DNA of 64,000 nucleotides from Bacteroides congonensis (GTDB taxonomy: Bacteria; Bacteroidota; Bacteroidia; Bacteroidales; Bacteroidaceae), in the NCBI RefSeq assembly GCF_900130125.1, contig NZ_FQXY01000011.1, forward strand, positions 1,368,748 through 1,432,747. The letters are read 5' to 3'. Positions within the stretch are counted from its first letter, which is position 1; every line of letters starts with the position of its first letter. The translations under genes and the position numbers were made by a program. Of the stretch, positions 35,213 through 43,412 are shown in pieces. The notes under the pieces were generated by a model. The model saw nothing but the letters and a program-made list of their open reading frames with translations, did no database searches and was not told where the DNA came from.

Positions 35213-37969
35213 ATGAGACGAATTTTACTGGGACTGTGTTTTCTATCCTTTCTGAACAGTGCATCCGGACAAGAGATTCCCTTGCCGGAAAAGATGCCGC
35301 AGGCGCATCCGCGGGTGCTGACTACTCCGGCGGGGAAGCAGGAAACATGGAAGCTGATTAAAAAAGAAGAATGGGCGAAAGATGTTTTCAATAAGTTGAA
35401 GGAACGGACGGAAGTTTATACGAACCTGACGGATGCTCAACCGTCCTGGTTGCTGTCCCGCCTGGCGATGTATTGGAAGTCTCATGCCACGGAAGTATAT
35501 GTAAAAGGTGAAACGTTCGACCATGCGGGCGGCGGGAAAGCTCCTTATCCTACGGTGCGCTATACGGGAACGCGTGGAACGGCTGCCACTCACGGTCGTC
35601 CCAAGTTGGCGGATGTCGTGCCTTATGATGATGACGAGAGCGGGAACGTCACTTTCTGTAATAATGCCCTTCCCAATCGTCCGATGGAGAGTGTGCACCC
35701 GTCCAAGACCGGGCGGAATATCGAAAGCCTGAACTGCGAAATCCTGGGAATTGCCCGTGACGCCGCTTTCCTCTATTGGATGACGGACGAAGAGAAGTTC
35801 GCCAAACTTGCCGCAGGTGTATTTGATACGTATATGACGGGTATTTATTACAGAAATGTGCCCGTTGACCTGAACCACGGTCATCAGCAGACCTTGGTAG
35901 GATTGACTTCTTTCGAGGTAATCCATGAAGATGCACTTCATATCGCTGTCCCTTTGTATGATTTTCTGTATAATTATCTCAAGGCTAATTACCCGGACAA
36001 GATGGAAATCTATGCGGGAGCCTTCAAGAAATGGGCGGATAATATCATTGCGAACGGTGTGCCCCACAACAACTGGGATTTGTTGCAAGCACGTTTCATT
36101 ATGAATGTAGGCCTGGTTTTGGAAGACAATAAGGAATATGCCGACGGGAAAGGATGCGAATATTATATCGACTATGTGATGAACCGTTCCAGCATTCGCC
36201 AGTGGAGTCTGACACGTCTTGCGGATTATGGCTTTGATTCCAATACGGGGATTTGGGCGGAATGTCCGGGATATAGCAGTGTGGTAATCAATGATTATGC
36301 CAATTTCGTGAACCAGTTTGATACGAATTTGCAATATGATTTGGTGAAAGCGATGCCTGTATTGTCGAAAGCGGTGGCGACCACTCCCCAATACCTGTTT
36401 CCTAACCGTATGATTTGTGGCTTTGGGGATACGCATCCGGGATATTTGAGTACGAACTTCTTCATCCGTATGATACAGAACGCGCAGGCAAACGGGAAGA
36501 AAGAGCAGGAAAACTATTTCACCGCTTTGCTGAAATGCTTGCATCCGGATTTTGGAAATGATAAGGCGGAAAAGAAGAATGTGCGGGTATCTGTCAATTC
36601 GTTCTTTGAAGACAAGCCGCTGACGCTAAATCCGAAAGTGCAGCCGGGAAAGATAGAAGACTATGTTTCTCCTTTATTTTATGCTCCCAATGTGTCATGG
36701 CTGGTACAGCGCAACGGTATGCATCCGCGCAACAGCTTGATGATTTCGTTGAATGGTAGTGAAGGTAATCATATGCATGCCAACGGTATTTCAATGGAGC
36801 TTTACGGAAAAGGATATGTGCTTGGCCCGGATGCGGGCATCGGGCTTTTCCTGTATAGCGGACTGGATTATGCGGAATATTATTCTCAATTCCCCAGTCA
36901 TAATACGGTTTGTGTGGACGGAGTATCAAGCTATCCGGTGATGAAAAGTAATCATTCTTTTGATTTGCTTTCTTGTTTTCCGGCATCGGCGGAACCGGGC
37001 AAAGAGTTTACGTCCGTCACTTACAGCAACCTTTATTTCCGTGAACCGGAAAGCAGGGCAGACCAGACCCGTATGATGAGTATTGTCACCACCGGTGCGG
37101 AGACGGGATATTATGTCGATGTATTCCGCAGCCGGAAGGAAAAAGGGGGAGATAAAATGCACGATTATTTCTATCATAACCTCGGACAGTCTTTGACATT
37201 GACGGCGGCAGATGGTACTGACTTGAATTTGCAACCCACGGAAGAACTGGCTTTTGCCGGTGCGCATCTTTATGCTTATTCCTATTTATATGATAAGAAA
37301 ATGGCTGCCACCGACAAGGATGTCAAGGCGACTTTCACCATAAATATGAAGGATAAAGGCAGCGATGATATATATATGAATCTTTGGATGAAAGGTGAAC
37401 CGGAACGCGAAGTCTTCACGGCTTTAGCGCCAATGACTGAAGGATTGAGCCGTACACCGAATATGCCTTATAATATAAAGGAGCAACCGACGCTGACTTT
37501 TGTTGCCCGGCAGTATGGGGAAGCTTGGAATCGTCCTTTTGTTTCTATCTATGAACCGAGCACGAAGAATGAGCCGTCCGCTATTCAATCCGTCTCTTAC
37601 TTTGATGCGGAAGAAACAGGTTTGAAAGACTTTGCCGGAATCTGCGTGAAAAGCAAAAACGGGCGTGTAGACCATATATTCTCTCTGTCCGACGCAGTTC
37701 ATACTGCTACTTATCAAGGAATGAAAGTGAAGGCGGACTATGCAGTTATCAGCAATGAATATGCAGGAAACCGGACGTTATTCTTGGGGAACGGAACGCA
37801 ATTGGTTGCGTCCGGAATAATGATTCAGACTGACAGTGCCGCTAACGTGTTACTCGAGAAGAAAGAAGGAAAATGGTATATTATTTCTTCTGCTCCCTGC
37901 ACGGTCGTTATCAATGGCAAAAAGGTGAAATCCGGTGTTGAGCCGAAACTTACATTGCTGCGTATCTGA
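35213..37969 (+). CDS. Heparinase II/III-like family protein, secreted
   Basis: The 918-residue protein starts with a signal peptide (about residues 1-20, ending SASGQ). An alpha/alpha-toroid-like part (about 40-460, PVDLNHGHQQTLVGLTSFEV) is followed by a beta-sandwich resembling heparinase II/III (about 480-740, NHMHANGISMELYGKG, FPSHNTVCVDG). Family members are polysaccharide lyases of several PL families. It stands alone, with no SusCD or other lyase nearby, so the substrate is open: uronic acid polysaccharide is the family guess. A weak -7 box TATCTTCG lies at 35166-35173. It does not belong to the flanking operons. Confidence 0.82.
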   Translation: MRRILLGLCFLSFLNSASGQEIPLPEKMPQAHPRVLTTPAGKQETWKLIKKEEWAKDVFNKLKERTEVYTNLTDAQPSWLLSRLAMYWKSHATEVYVKGETFDHAGGGKAPYPTVRYTGTRGTAATHGRPKLADVVPYDDDESGNVTFCNNALPNRPMESVHPSKTGRNIESLNCEILGIARDAAFLYWMTDEEKFAKLAAGVFDTYMTGIYYRNVPVDLNHGHQQTLVGLTSFEVIHEDALHIAVPLYDFLYNYLKANYPDKMEIYAGAFKKWADNIIANGVPHNNWDLLQARFIMNVGLVLEDNKEYADGKGCEYYIDYVMNRSSIRQWSLTRLADYGFDSNTGIWAECPGYSSVVINDYANFVNQFDTNLQYDLVKAMPVLSKAVATTPQYLFPNRMICGFGDTHPGYLSTNFFIRMIQNAQANGKKEQENYFTALLKCLHPDFGNDKAEKKNVRVSVNSFFEDKPLTLNPKVQPGKIEDYVSPLFYAPNVSWLVQRNGMHPRNSLMISLNGSEGNHMHANGISMELYGKGYVLGPDAGIGLFLYSGLDYAEYYSQFPSHNTVCVDGVSSYPVMKSNHSFDLLSCFPASAEPGKEFTSVTYSNLYFREPESRADQTRMMSIVTTGAETGYYVDVFRSRKEKGGDKMHDYFYHNLGQSLTLTAADGTDLNLQPTEELAFAGAHLYAYSYLYDKKMAATDKDVKATFTINMKDKGSDDIYMNLWMKGEPEREVFTALAPMTEGLSRTPNMPYNIKEQPTLTFVARQYGEAWNRPFVSIYEPSTKNEPSAIQSVSYFDAEETGLKDFAGICVKSKNGRVDHIFSLSDAVHTATYQGMKVKADYAVISNEYAGNRTLFLGNGTQLVASGIMIQTDSAANVLLEKKEGKWYIISSAPCTVVINGKKVKSGVEPKLTLLRI

Positions 37970-38107
37970 TGTTTCATTTATAAGAAGAGAATTTGTATAT
38001 TTTATGCGCAATATGGTATATTGCGGTTTAAGATGGAGAAATGTTGCAATAAAAAACAAAAAAAGCGTATTTAAACGTTTTTAATGCTATATTTTTTCTA
38101 TTTTTGC

Positions 38108-38153
38108 GGCTTCTTGTCCAAGTTGTATATAATATGGACAAGAAGCCCTTTTT
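38108..38153 (+). terminator. Terminator after the heparinase-like gene
   Basis: A perfect 13-bp repeat, GGCTTCTTGTCCA (38108-38120) and TGGACAAGAAGCC (38135-38147), is followed by CTTTTT. A TATTTTTG box (38099-38106) abuts its left arm, so a promoter may start inside it. Confidence 0.88.
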
Positions 38154-38160
38154 GTGGGTG

Positions 38161-38189
38161 AATATTTTAGTGGGAAATATTTAGTGGGA
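38161..38189. repeat. Two tandem copies of AATATTTAGTGGGA in the leader of the DUF3575 gene
   Basis: Units AATATTTTAGTGGGA (38161-38175) and AATATTTAGTGGGA (38176-38189) differ by one T. They end 8 bp before the ATG at 38198. Confidence 0.8.
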
Positions 38190-38197
38190 AATAAATT

Positions 38198-38755
38198 ATG
38201 GTATATGTGATGAGAAATGGTCGCAGGGCATTAGCTGCGTTATCATTTCTACTAGTATGTTGTGGCGTACATGTGCACGCGCAGCGGGTAGCTGTAAAGA
38301 CAAATGCGTTGGGTTGGCTCACTGCCAGTCCGAATGTAGAAGCAGAGTTTGTATTGGGTAGTCACGTCTCCCTGAATATGGGGATTGCTGCGAATCCAAT
38401 CAGTAAAGACAACTTTAAAACGACTTTCACGCATTTTCAGCCTGAAGTTCGTTACTGGCTAAATCGTCCGATGGTGAGCCATTTTCTTGGGGTCACCGCT
38501 TTCGTGAATAATTTTAATATGATGGTGAAGGATGTGCATCACAAAGGCGATGCATACGCCGCCGGGTTGACCTATGGGTATGCATGGGTACTAGGTAACC
38601 ATTGGAACATCGAAGCAACTGCCGGAGTGGGCGTGTTGCGCTACCGTCAGTTCAAGTATGATAAGGGTACTCCGAAACCGGGTGCGGTTAACGATAGTAA
38701 GACCACCATTGCACCTGTCAAACTGGGGGTATCCTTTGTTTATATTATTCGATAA
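38198..38755 (+). CDS. DUF3575 family outer-membrane protein
   Basis: The 185-residue protein has a signal peptide (about residues 5-29, ending HVHAQ) and a barrel-like body with the DUF3575 start RVAVKTNALGWLTASPNVEAE. Family members occur beside fimbrial and envelope genes in Bacteroidales; the role is unknown. ATG 38210 is an alternative start, four codons in, and leaves a better signal peptide. The gene is 26 bp upstream of the next one and heads a three-gene operon. I infer an outer-membrane barrel. Confidence 0.85.
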   Translation: MVYVMRNGRRALAALSFLLVCCGVHVHAQRVAVKTNALGWLTASPNVEAEFVLGSHVSLNMGIAANPISKDNFKTTFTHFQPEVRYWLNRPMVSHFLGVTAFVNNFNMMVKDVHHKGDAYAAGLTYGYAWVLGNHWNIEATAGVGVLRYRQFKYDKGTPKPGAVNDSKTTIAPVKLGVSFVYIIR

Positions 38756-38781
38756 CGAACATTAGCTAGTCAGAAAAGAGA

Positions 38782-40815
38782 ATGAAAATCAATTTGAAAC
38801 GTGATAGATTAATAGGTGTGCTTCTCATGGCGATGATGTTGGTCGGCATGGACGCATCTGCCCAACGTATCCGTGTGCAAGGACATATCACAAACCCGCA
38901 GGGAAAAAGTGTTCCGAATGTAAATGTGCTCAATCCTGTCAATGACGAACGTATCGAAATGTCCGATGAGGATGGTCGTTACAGTGTATTGGTGGAGAAG
39001 AACGGAGCGTTGAAGTTTACATGTGTCGGTTATGAGGACAAGACGGTGAAGGTGGCAGGAAAACAGATTCTTGATGTTGTGCTGAAAGATGCTGTCATCG
39101 AACTGGATGAAGTGACGATTACTTCCAAGGTAAAAGATAAAGTGATTCCGGAGCCGACGGACATCGAAATCAAAGGTAATTATTTCCATCTGAAAACCCG
39201 TGTCCCGGTGCCTAAGGAAATGTTTAACTCGCATCGCCGGTTGGTATTGCAGCCTTCCATTTATGATGTGACACTCAAAAAACGCCTGTTGATGCGTCCA
39301 GTGGTATTCGACGGTGGTACTTACAATACGACGCAAAACCGGATGTATGATTATGATTTGGATAAAGACCCTTTGCATGAATATATTCAGGTGAAAACGA
39401 CTTCTTCACGCAAGGGAGATGTTATTGCTTACCATGATTCTATTTACATAGAGTACTTGCAACATGACTATCGTGCGGACGTGCATCTTGCAATGGAGAA
39501 CTACCGGAATATCATTTATCGTGATTCTTTCTCTATCGCACGCGGAACTGTCAACCCGCTGCGTTTTCTGGAATATAAATTCTCCGCTTTCAATCTGACC
39601 GATGAGAAGTATCTCCCGAAACCTGTCATGCAGCTACGGGATACGAAAGGCGAAGTGAATCTGACATTCCTTGTGGGGAAAGCGGATTTGGATGACAAGA
39701 ACCCTCAAAATCAGGTGGAACTGAACCGTTTGAATCAGGAATTGCGTGCTATTGAAACGAATCCGGATGCTTCTTTGAAGAGTTTCCATATCACGGGTGT
39801 GGCTTCACCGGATGGTTCATACGAGAGAAACTTGCAACTGGCAAAACTGCGTACGAACAAGGCTTTGGAACGTATCCTTTCACAACTTGACCCGGAAACG
39901 CGCAAGCTGCTGGAAGTGAAATCGGATGCGGCGGTAGCTTCCTGGAAAGAAGTGGCGGAATTGCTGAAAAAAGACGCTAAACCGGAAATTGCCAAGGAAG
40001 TGGAGACTTTAATCAAGCAATACGAATCTGTTCCTTACCGCTTGAATAACGCATTGAAGTCGAAACCTTTCTACAAGGAAATTGCTGCTATTTATCTGCC
40101 TAAACTGAGAAAAGTGCAATATACGTACGGCTATTCAATCTTCCGTACCCTGACTGACGACGAGATCAGAGGGCTTTACAACAGGAATCCGAAGGAGCTG
40201 ACCCGTTTCGAATATTATCGCATGATTACGATGGCGAAAACTCCCGATGAAAGGGAGAAGTATTGCAGGGAAGCCCTTGAACTTTACGGCAACTTTACGT
40301 ATGCAGCCAATGAACTGGCAGTGGCTACGATACAGAAAGATATGCCGGATTCGCGTATCCTCGAACCGTTTGTCAGCAAATCCGCGCCGGTAGAGTTATT
40401 GTCCAACCAGGCTATTGCCTTGTTGCACGAAGGGAAATATACAAAGGCGGATTCTGTCTTGACATTGGTTCCTGAAGGAACTGTTTCTGAAGATTTGCAG
40501 GCAATCGTACAGGCTTTGGCAGGTTACCATAAAGATGCTTTCGAAAAGGTAGCGGCTACCAGTCCTTTCAATGAGGTGGTAATGTTGTTGGCTATGAAGA
40601 GAAACGAAGAGGCATGGGAAAAGATTTCTGCCATGAATGTAACAACAGCCCGCGAATATTATGTGAAAGCGATTGCTGCCAATCGTCTGGAGAAAGTGGG
40701 TGATGCTATTATGAGTATCGAGAAAGCCCTTGAACTAGACCCATCCTTACTGGAAACAGCAAGAGTGGACGGTGATATTATTGACTTGCTGCCGGAAGAG
40801 CAGAAACTTAAATAA
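38782..40815 (+). CDS. Envelope protein with carboxypeptidase-regulatory, OmpA-like and TPR segments
   Basis: The 677-residue protein has a signal peptide (about 1-28), a carboxypeptidase-regulatory-like domain (about 32-110, GHITNPQGKSVPNVNVLNPV), a middle part of unclear fold, an OmpA-type segment (about 335-365, ITGVASPDGSYERNLQLAKL) and helical TPR-like repeats at the end (about 520-660, REYYVKAIAANRLEKVGDAI). OmpA-type segments bind peptidoglycan, so it may hold the neighbouring outer-membrane proteins in place. It follows DUF3575 by 26 bp and precedes the four-repeat barrel protein by 19 bp. The function is not known. Confidence 0.75.
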   Translation: MKINLKRDRLIGVLLMAMMLVGMDASAQRIRVQGHITNPQGKSVPNVNVLNPVNDERIEMSDEDGRYSVLVEKNGALKFTCVGYEDKTVKVAGKQILDVVLKDAVIELDEVTITSKVKDKVIPEPTDIEIKGNYFHLKTRVPVPKEMFNSHRRLVLQPSIYDVTLKKRLLMRPVVFDGGTYNTTQNRMYDYDLDKDPLHEYIQVKTTSSRKGDVIAYHDSIYIEYLQHDYRADVHLAMENYRNIIYRDSFSIARGTVNPLRFLEYKFSAFNLTDEKYLPKPVMQLRDTKGEVNLTFLVGKADLDDKNPQNQVELNRLNQELRAIETNPDASLKSFHITGVASPDGSYERNLQLAKLRTNKALERILSQLDPETRKLLEVKSDAAVASWKEVAELLKKDAKPEIAKEVETLIKQYESVPYRLNNALKSKPFYKEIAAIYLPKLRKVQYTYGYSIFRTLTDDEIRGLYNRNPKELTRFEYYRMITMAKTPDEREKYCREALELYGNFTYAANELAVATIQKDMPDSRILEPFVSKSAPVELLSNQAIALLHEGKYTKADSVLTLVPEGTVSEDLQAIVQALAGYHKDAFEKVAATSPFNEVVMLLAMKRNEEAWEKISAMNVTTAREYYVKAIAANRLEKVGDAIMSIEKALELDPSLLETARVDGDIIDLLPEEQKLK

Positions 40816-40834
40816 TGATAATACAGAGTAAACG

Positions 40835-43201
40835 ATGAATATCCTCAGAATCAAAAATAAATATGTGGCGGTGGCAATCTTCCTGATGCTTGCTGTCACC
40901 TTACAGGCACAGGAGTATGGTGCATTGCAATATATGTTGCAGAAACGGCCTGCGAATGAGAAGTTTGAGAGCAATAAATTCAATGAACATCTCTTTTTCT
41001 CTGCCGGAATAGGCCCGTATAGCCTGCTATCTGATAAAGCGGGTCAAGACGGGATGGGAATGACCGCCCATCTTTTTATGGGAAAATGGATTACTCCTGT
41101 TCACGGACTCCGGATAGGAGTGAATGTGGGTTATCTGCCGTCGAATATCTACGATTCTAAAATAAAAATGGGTGGCGGTAGCCTGGACTATTTGTTGAAT
41201 ATGTCTTCCCTGGCATACGGATACAATGCAAACCGACGTTTTGAGTTGTTTGGAATTGCCGGTATAGAAGCCGGTTATTCCAAGGTCGGCGACAATAGCG
41301 AACGTTCTGTCGATTATCCGAATTTGAAAGGGGGCGGTGAATTCTATTACGGCGCTCATCTCGGTTTACAGGGAAATGTGCGGCTTTCCCGTACATTGGA
41401 CTTATTTGTAGAGCCGAGAATCGGATGGTATAATGACGGTTTTGCGCATACGGAAAGTTGGAGAAATTATAAAATGGGCGGTTCGGTTCTGGTTGGTCTG
41501 ACGTATATGCCTGCTGCTCCGATGGGGACTAAGATTCATTTCGATGATTTCGATAATAGCTCGTTCCTGAATCATATGTTTATCTCCTTATCCGGCGGTA
41601 TCAGTACGCTGAAAGTTTCGGGAATCAAGAATACGGTTAAAGGCTTGGGCCCGCAGTTCTCTGCCGGAATCGGTAAGTGGTTCAGTCCTTCTTCCGGTCT
41701 GCGTTTGTCTGGGACGTTTGGAGTTTCGGATACGCCTTCGGGCAGTGTGAGCCGTTACTTTAAACATGTTGATTTGCATGCGGACTATCTGCTGAATATC
41801 AATAATGTGCTTTGGGGATATGATGAAGAGAGAATATTCAGCCTGATTGGTATTGCCGGAGTTAACCTGGCAGGTACGAAAGGAGTGGATAAAACAGCCA
41901 AGTACGCTCCGGGAATAGGAGTGGGCGTACAGGGTAGTTTCCGTCTTAACCGTTCCGTAGATTTATTTGTAGAACCCCGCCTCAATGTTTATCATAAGAG
42001 ATATGCAGGCGGACATGGATTGGGTGGCAATACAGACCAGTTCGGGGAGTTGAATTTCGGTTTGACTTATCATACGGTTGACCGTGCGGCACGTCCGGCC
42101 AACGGATTCTCAAGCAGTCATATCGCAGACAATCTGTTTATGACTTCGGGAATCGGTCTGCAAATGTTCCTGAATAAGATGAATCTTGAAAACCTCGGTT
42201 CTTTAGGCCCGCAGGCTTCTGTCTCTCTCGGTAAATGGTTCAGTGCCTATTCCGGTTTGCGACTGGTGGGTACAGGGGGATTTTTCACCAATTACGTAGT
42301 TCCCGGTGATGTTAAAGAGGGCAGACTCAGACATATCAGTGTCAGTGGCGGTCTTGATTATTTGTGGAACATTACGTCTACCATGAGCGGATACAACCCT
42401 GACCGCATCTTTGATTTAATAGGTTCGGTAGGTGTCAATCTGGCTTATACATCCAATTCAAACCATAATTTCCAACCGGGTGTCAATGCGGGCATACAAG
42501 GATTATGGCATGTGAATGATTTTCTCGGTCTGTATATCGAACCGCAAGTGAGGTTGTATGGCGACAAGTTTATCGAAGGAAACTTGGGCTTTATGCAGAA
42601 AGATGTGTTGGTAGGAGTCAATGCAGGTTTCCATTATCGTTTTGTTCCTTATTCAAAAGCAGCCAATCGCAGTGTGTTTGGTGAGGATGAAAAACGTTAC
42701 TTCGTTTCAGGAGCGCTTGGGGTAGGTAGCTTGTTGGTTGGCAACAAGGATTTGGTGAAGAACGCAGGTGTGGAAGCGAAGGGAAGTTTCGGTAAATGGT
42801 ACACTCCGCTGTCCGCATGGCGTATCAACGGAACAATACTGTATAAGTCGAAAGCACAGAATAAATTACCTTTGCATTATGCCGGTTTGGGTATGGATTA
42901 TATGATGAGCCTGGCTACGTTGGCAAAAGGATACAGTCCTGACCACGTGATAGATGTCGTTCCTTTTGTGGGAGTTACTGCCGGACTGGCACGTCGCAAC
43001 GGTAAGTTTCAGGCAGTGCCGGGACTGGATGCCGGTGTGCAGTTTAAACTAAGGGTAGCTTCTTCCGTCTATCTGTATGCCGAACCTAAGGTGGGTATCC
43101 GTACAGATACATATGATGGCATCGAGCAGGGAAGGCCTGACCGTGTAGCTTCTATGGTAGGCGGATTATTGTATAGGTTTAAGATGCCTACTTTCCAGTA
43201 A
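40835..43201 (+). CDS. Outer-membrane protein built of four tandem barrel-like repeats
   Basis: The 788-residue protein has a signal peptide (about 1-27) and four repeats starting near residues 49, 246, 431 and 620, each about 170-195 residues. Each repeat shows GKW followed by Pro/Ser and an R-x-x-G strand (GKWITPVHGLR, GKWFSPSSGLR, GKWFSAYSGLR, GKWYTPLSAWR), a DYLLN/DYLWN/DYMMS-GY-R/H-F segment, and a strand L/Y-x-x-EPR/K (LFVEPRIGWY, LFVEPRLNVY, LYIEPQVRLY, LYAEPKVGIR). The C-terminus is aromatic. I infer a beta-barrel protein; whether it makes one barrel or four cannot be read. It ends at a terminator, closing the three-gene operon. Confidence 0.8.
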   Translation: MNILRIKNKYVAVAIFLMLAVTLQAQEYGALQYMLQKRPANEKFESNKFNEHLFFSAGIGPYSLLSDKAGQDGMGMTAHLFMGKWITPVHGLRIGVNVGYLPSNIYDSKIKMGGGSLDYLLNMSSLAYGYNANRRFELFGIAGIEAGYSKVGDNSERSVDYPNLKGGGEFYYGAHLGLQGNVRLSRTLDLFVEPRIGWYNDGFAHTESWRNYKMGGSVLVGLTYMPAAPMGTKIHFDDFDNSSFLNHMFISLSGGISTLKVSGIKNTVKGLGPQFSAGIGKWFSPSSGLRLSGTFGVSDTPSGSVSRYFKHVDLHADYLLNINNVLWGYDEERIFSLIGIAGVNLAGTKGVDKTAKYAPGIGVGVQGSFRLNRSVDLFVEPRLNVYHKRYAGGHGLGGNTDQFGELNFGLTYHTVDRAARPANGFSSSHIADNLFMTSGIGLQMFLNKMNLENLGSLGPQASVSLGKWFSAYSGLRLVGTGGFFTNYVVPGDVKEGRLRHISVSGGLDYLWNITSTMSGYNPDRIFDLIGSVGVNLAYTSNSNHNFQPGVNAGIQGLWHVNDFLGLYIEPQVRLYGDKFIEGNLGFMQKDVLVGVNAGFHYRFVPYSKAANRSVFGEDEKRYFVSGALGVGSLLVGNKDLVKNAGVEAKGSFGKWYTPLSAWRINGTILYKSKAQNKLPLHYAGLGMDYMMSLATLAKGYSPDHVIDVVPFVGVTAGLARRNGKFQAVPGLDAGVQFKLRVASSVYLYAEPKVGIRTDTYDGIEQGRPDRVASMVGGLLYRFKMPTFQ

Positions 43202-43229
43202 AAACAGATAAGAACGTTTTATAGATAGG

Positions 43230-43272
43230 GTTGCGCAATCATTGGTTCAGTATTGTGCAACTCTCTTTGTTT
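43230..43272 (+). terminator. Terminator of the three-gene envelope operon
   Basis: GTTGCGCAAT (43230-43239) pairs with ATTGTGCAAC (43252-43261) with one G-U, followed by TCTCTTTGTTTT. Confidence 0.85.
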
Positions 43273-43373
43273 TCAAGATGCTGGGATGACAGTTTATTTT
43301 CTAAATGTCATATCAGGTTTAAATAAAGTTAAAACAAGGAATAGCAAAAGGTATTTTGTACTAGCTTTACGTA

Positions 43374-43408
43374 GACGATTAAAAAGCATGATAATCGTCA
43401 TATATTTG
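43374..43408 (+). promoter_or_regulatory. Promoter/operator candidate of the hybrid two-component gene
   Basis: A perfect inverted repeat GACGATTA (43374-43381), 10-nt gap, TAATCGTC (43392-43399) is followed at once by a -7 box TATATTTG (43401-43408). The ATG is only 5 bp downstream of the box (43413), so the transcript would be leaderless or nearly so. Confidence 0.55.
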
Positions 43409-43412
43409 TAGT

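Noticed and set aside
35243..36544. A 433-codon ORF on the minus strand
   Set aside because: It lies wholly antisense to the heparinase-like gene, with no signal, promoter or protein-like composition.
43352..43359. A second -7 box candidate (TATTTTGT) before the HTCS gene
   Set aside because: Does not match TAnnTTTG; the box at 43401 does.
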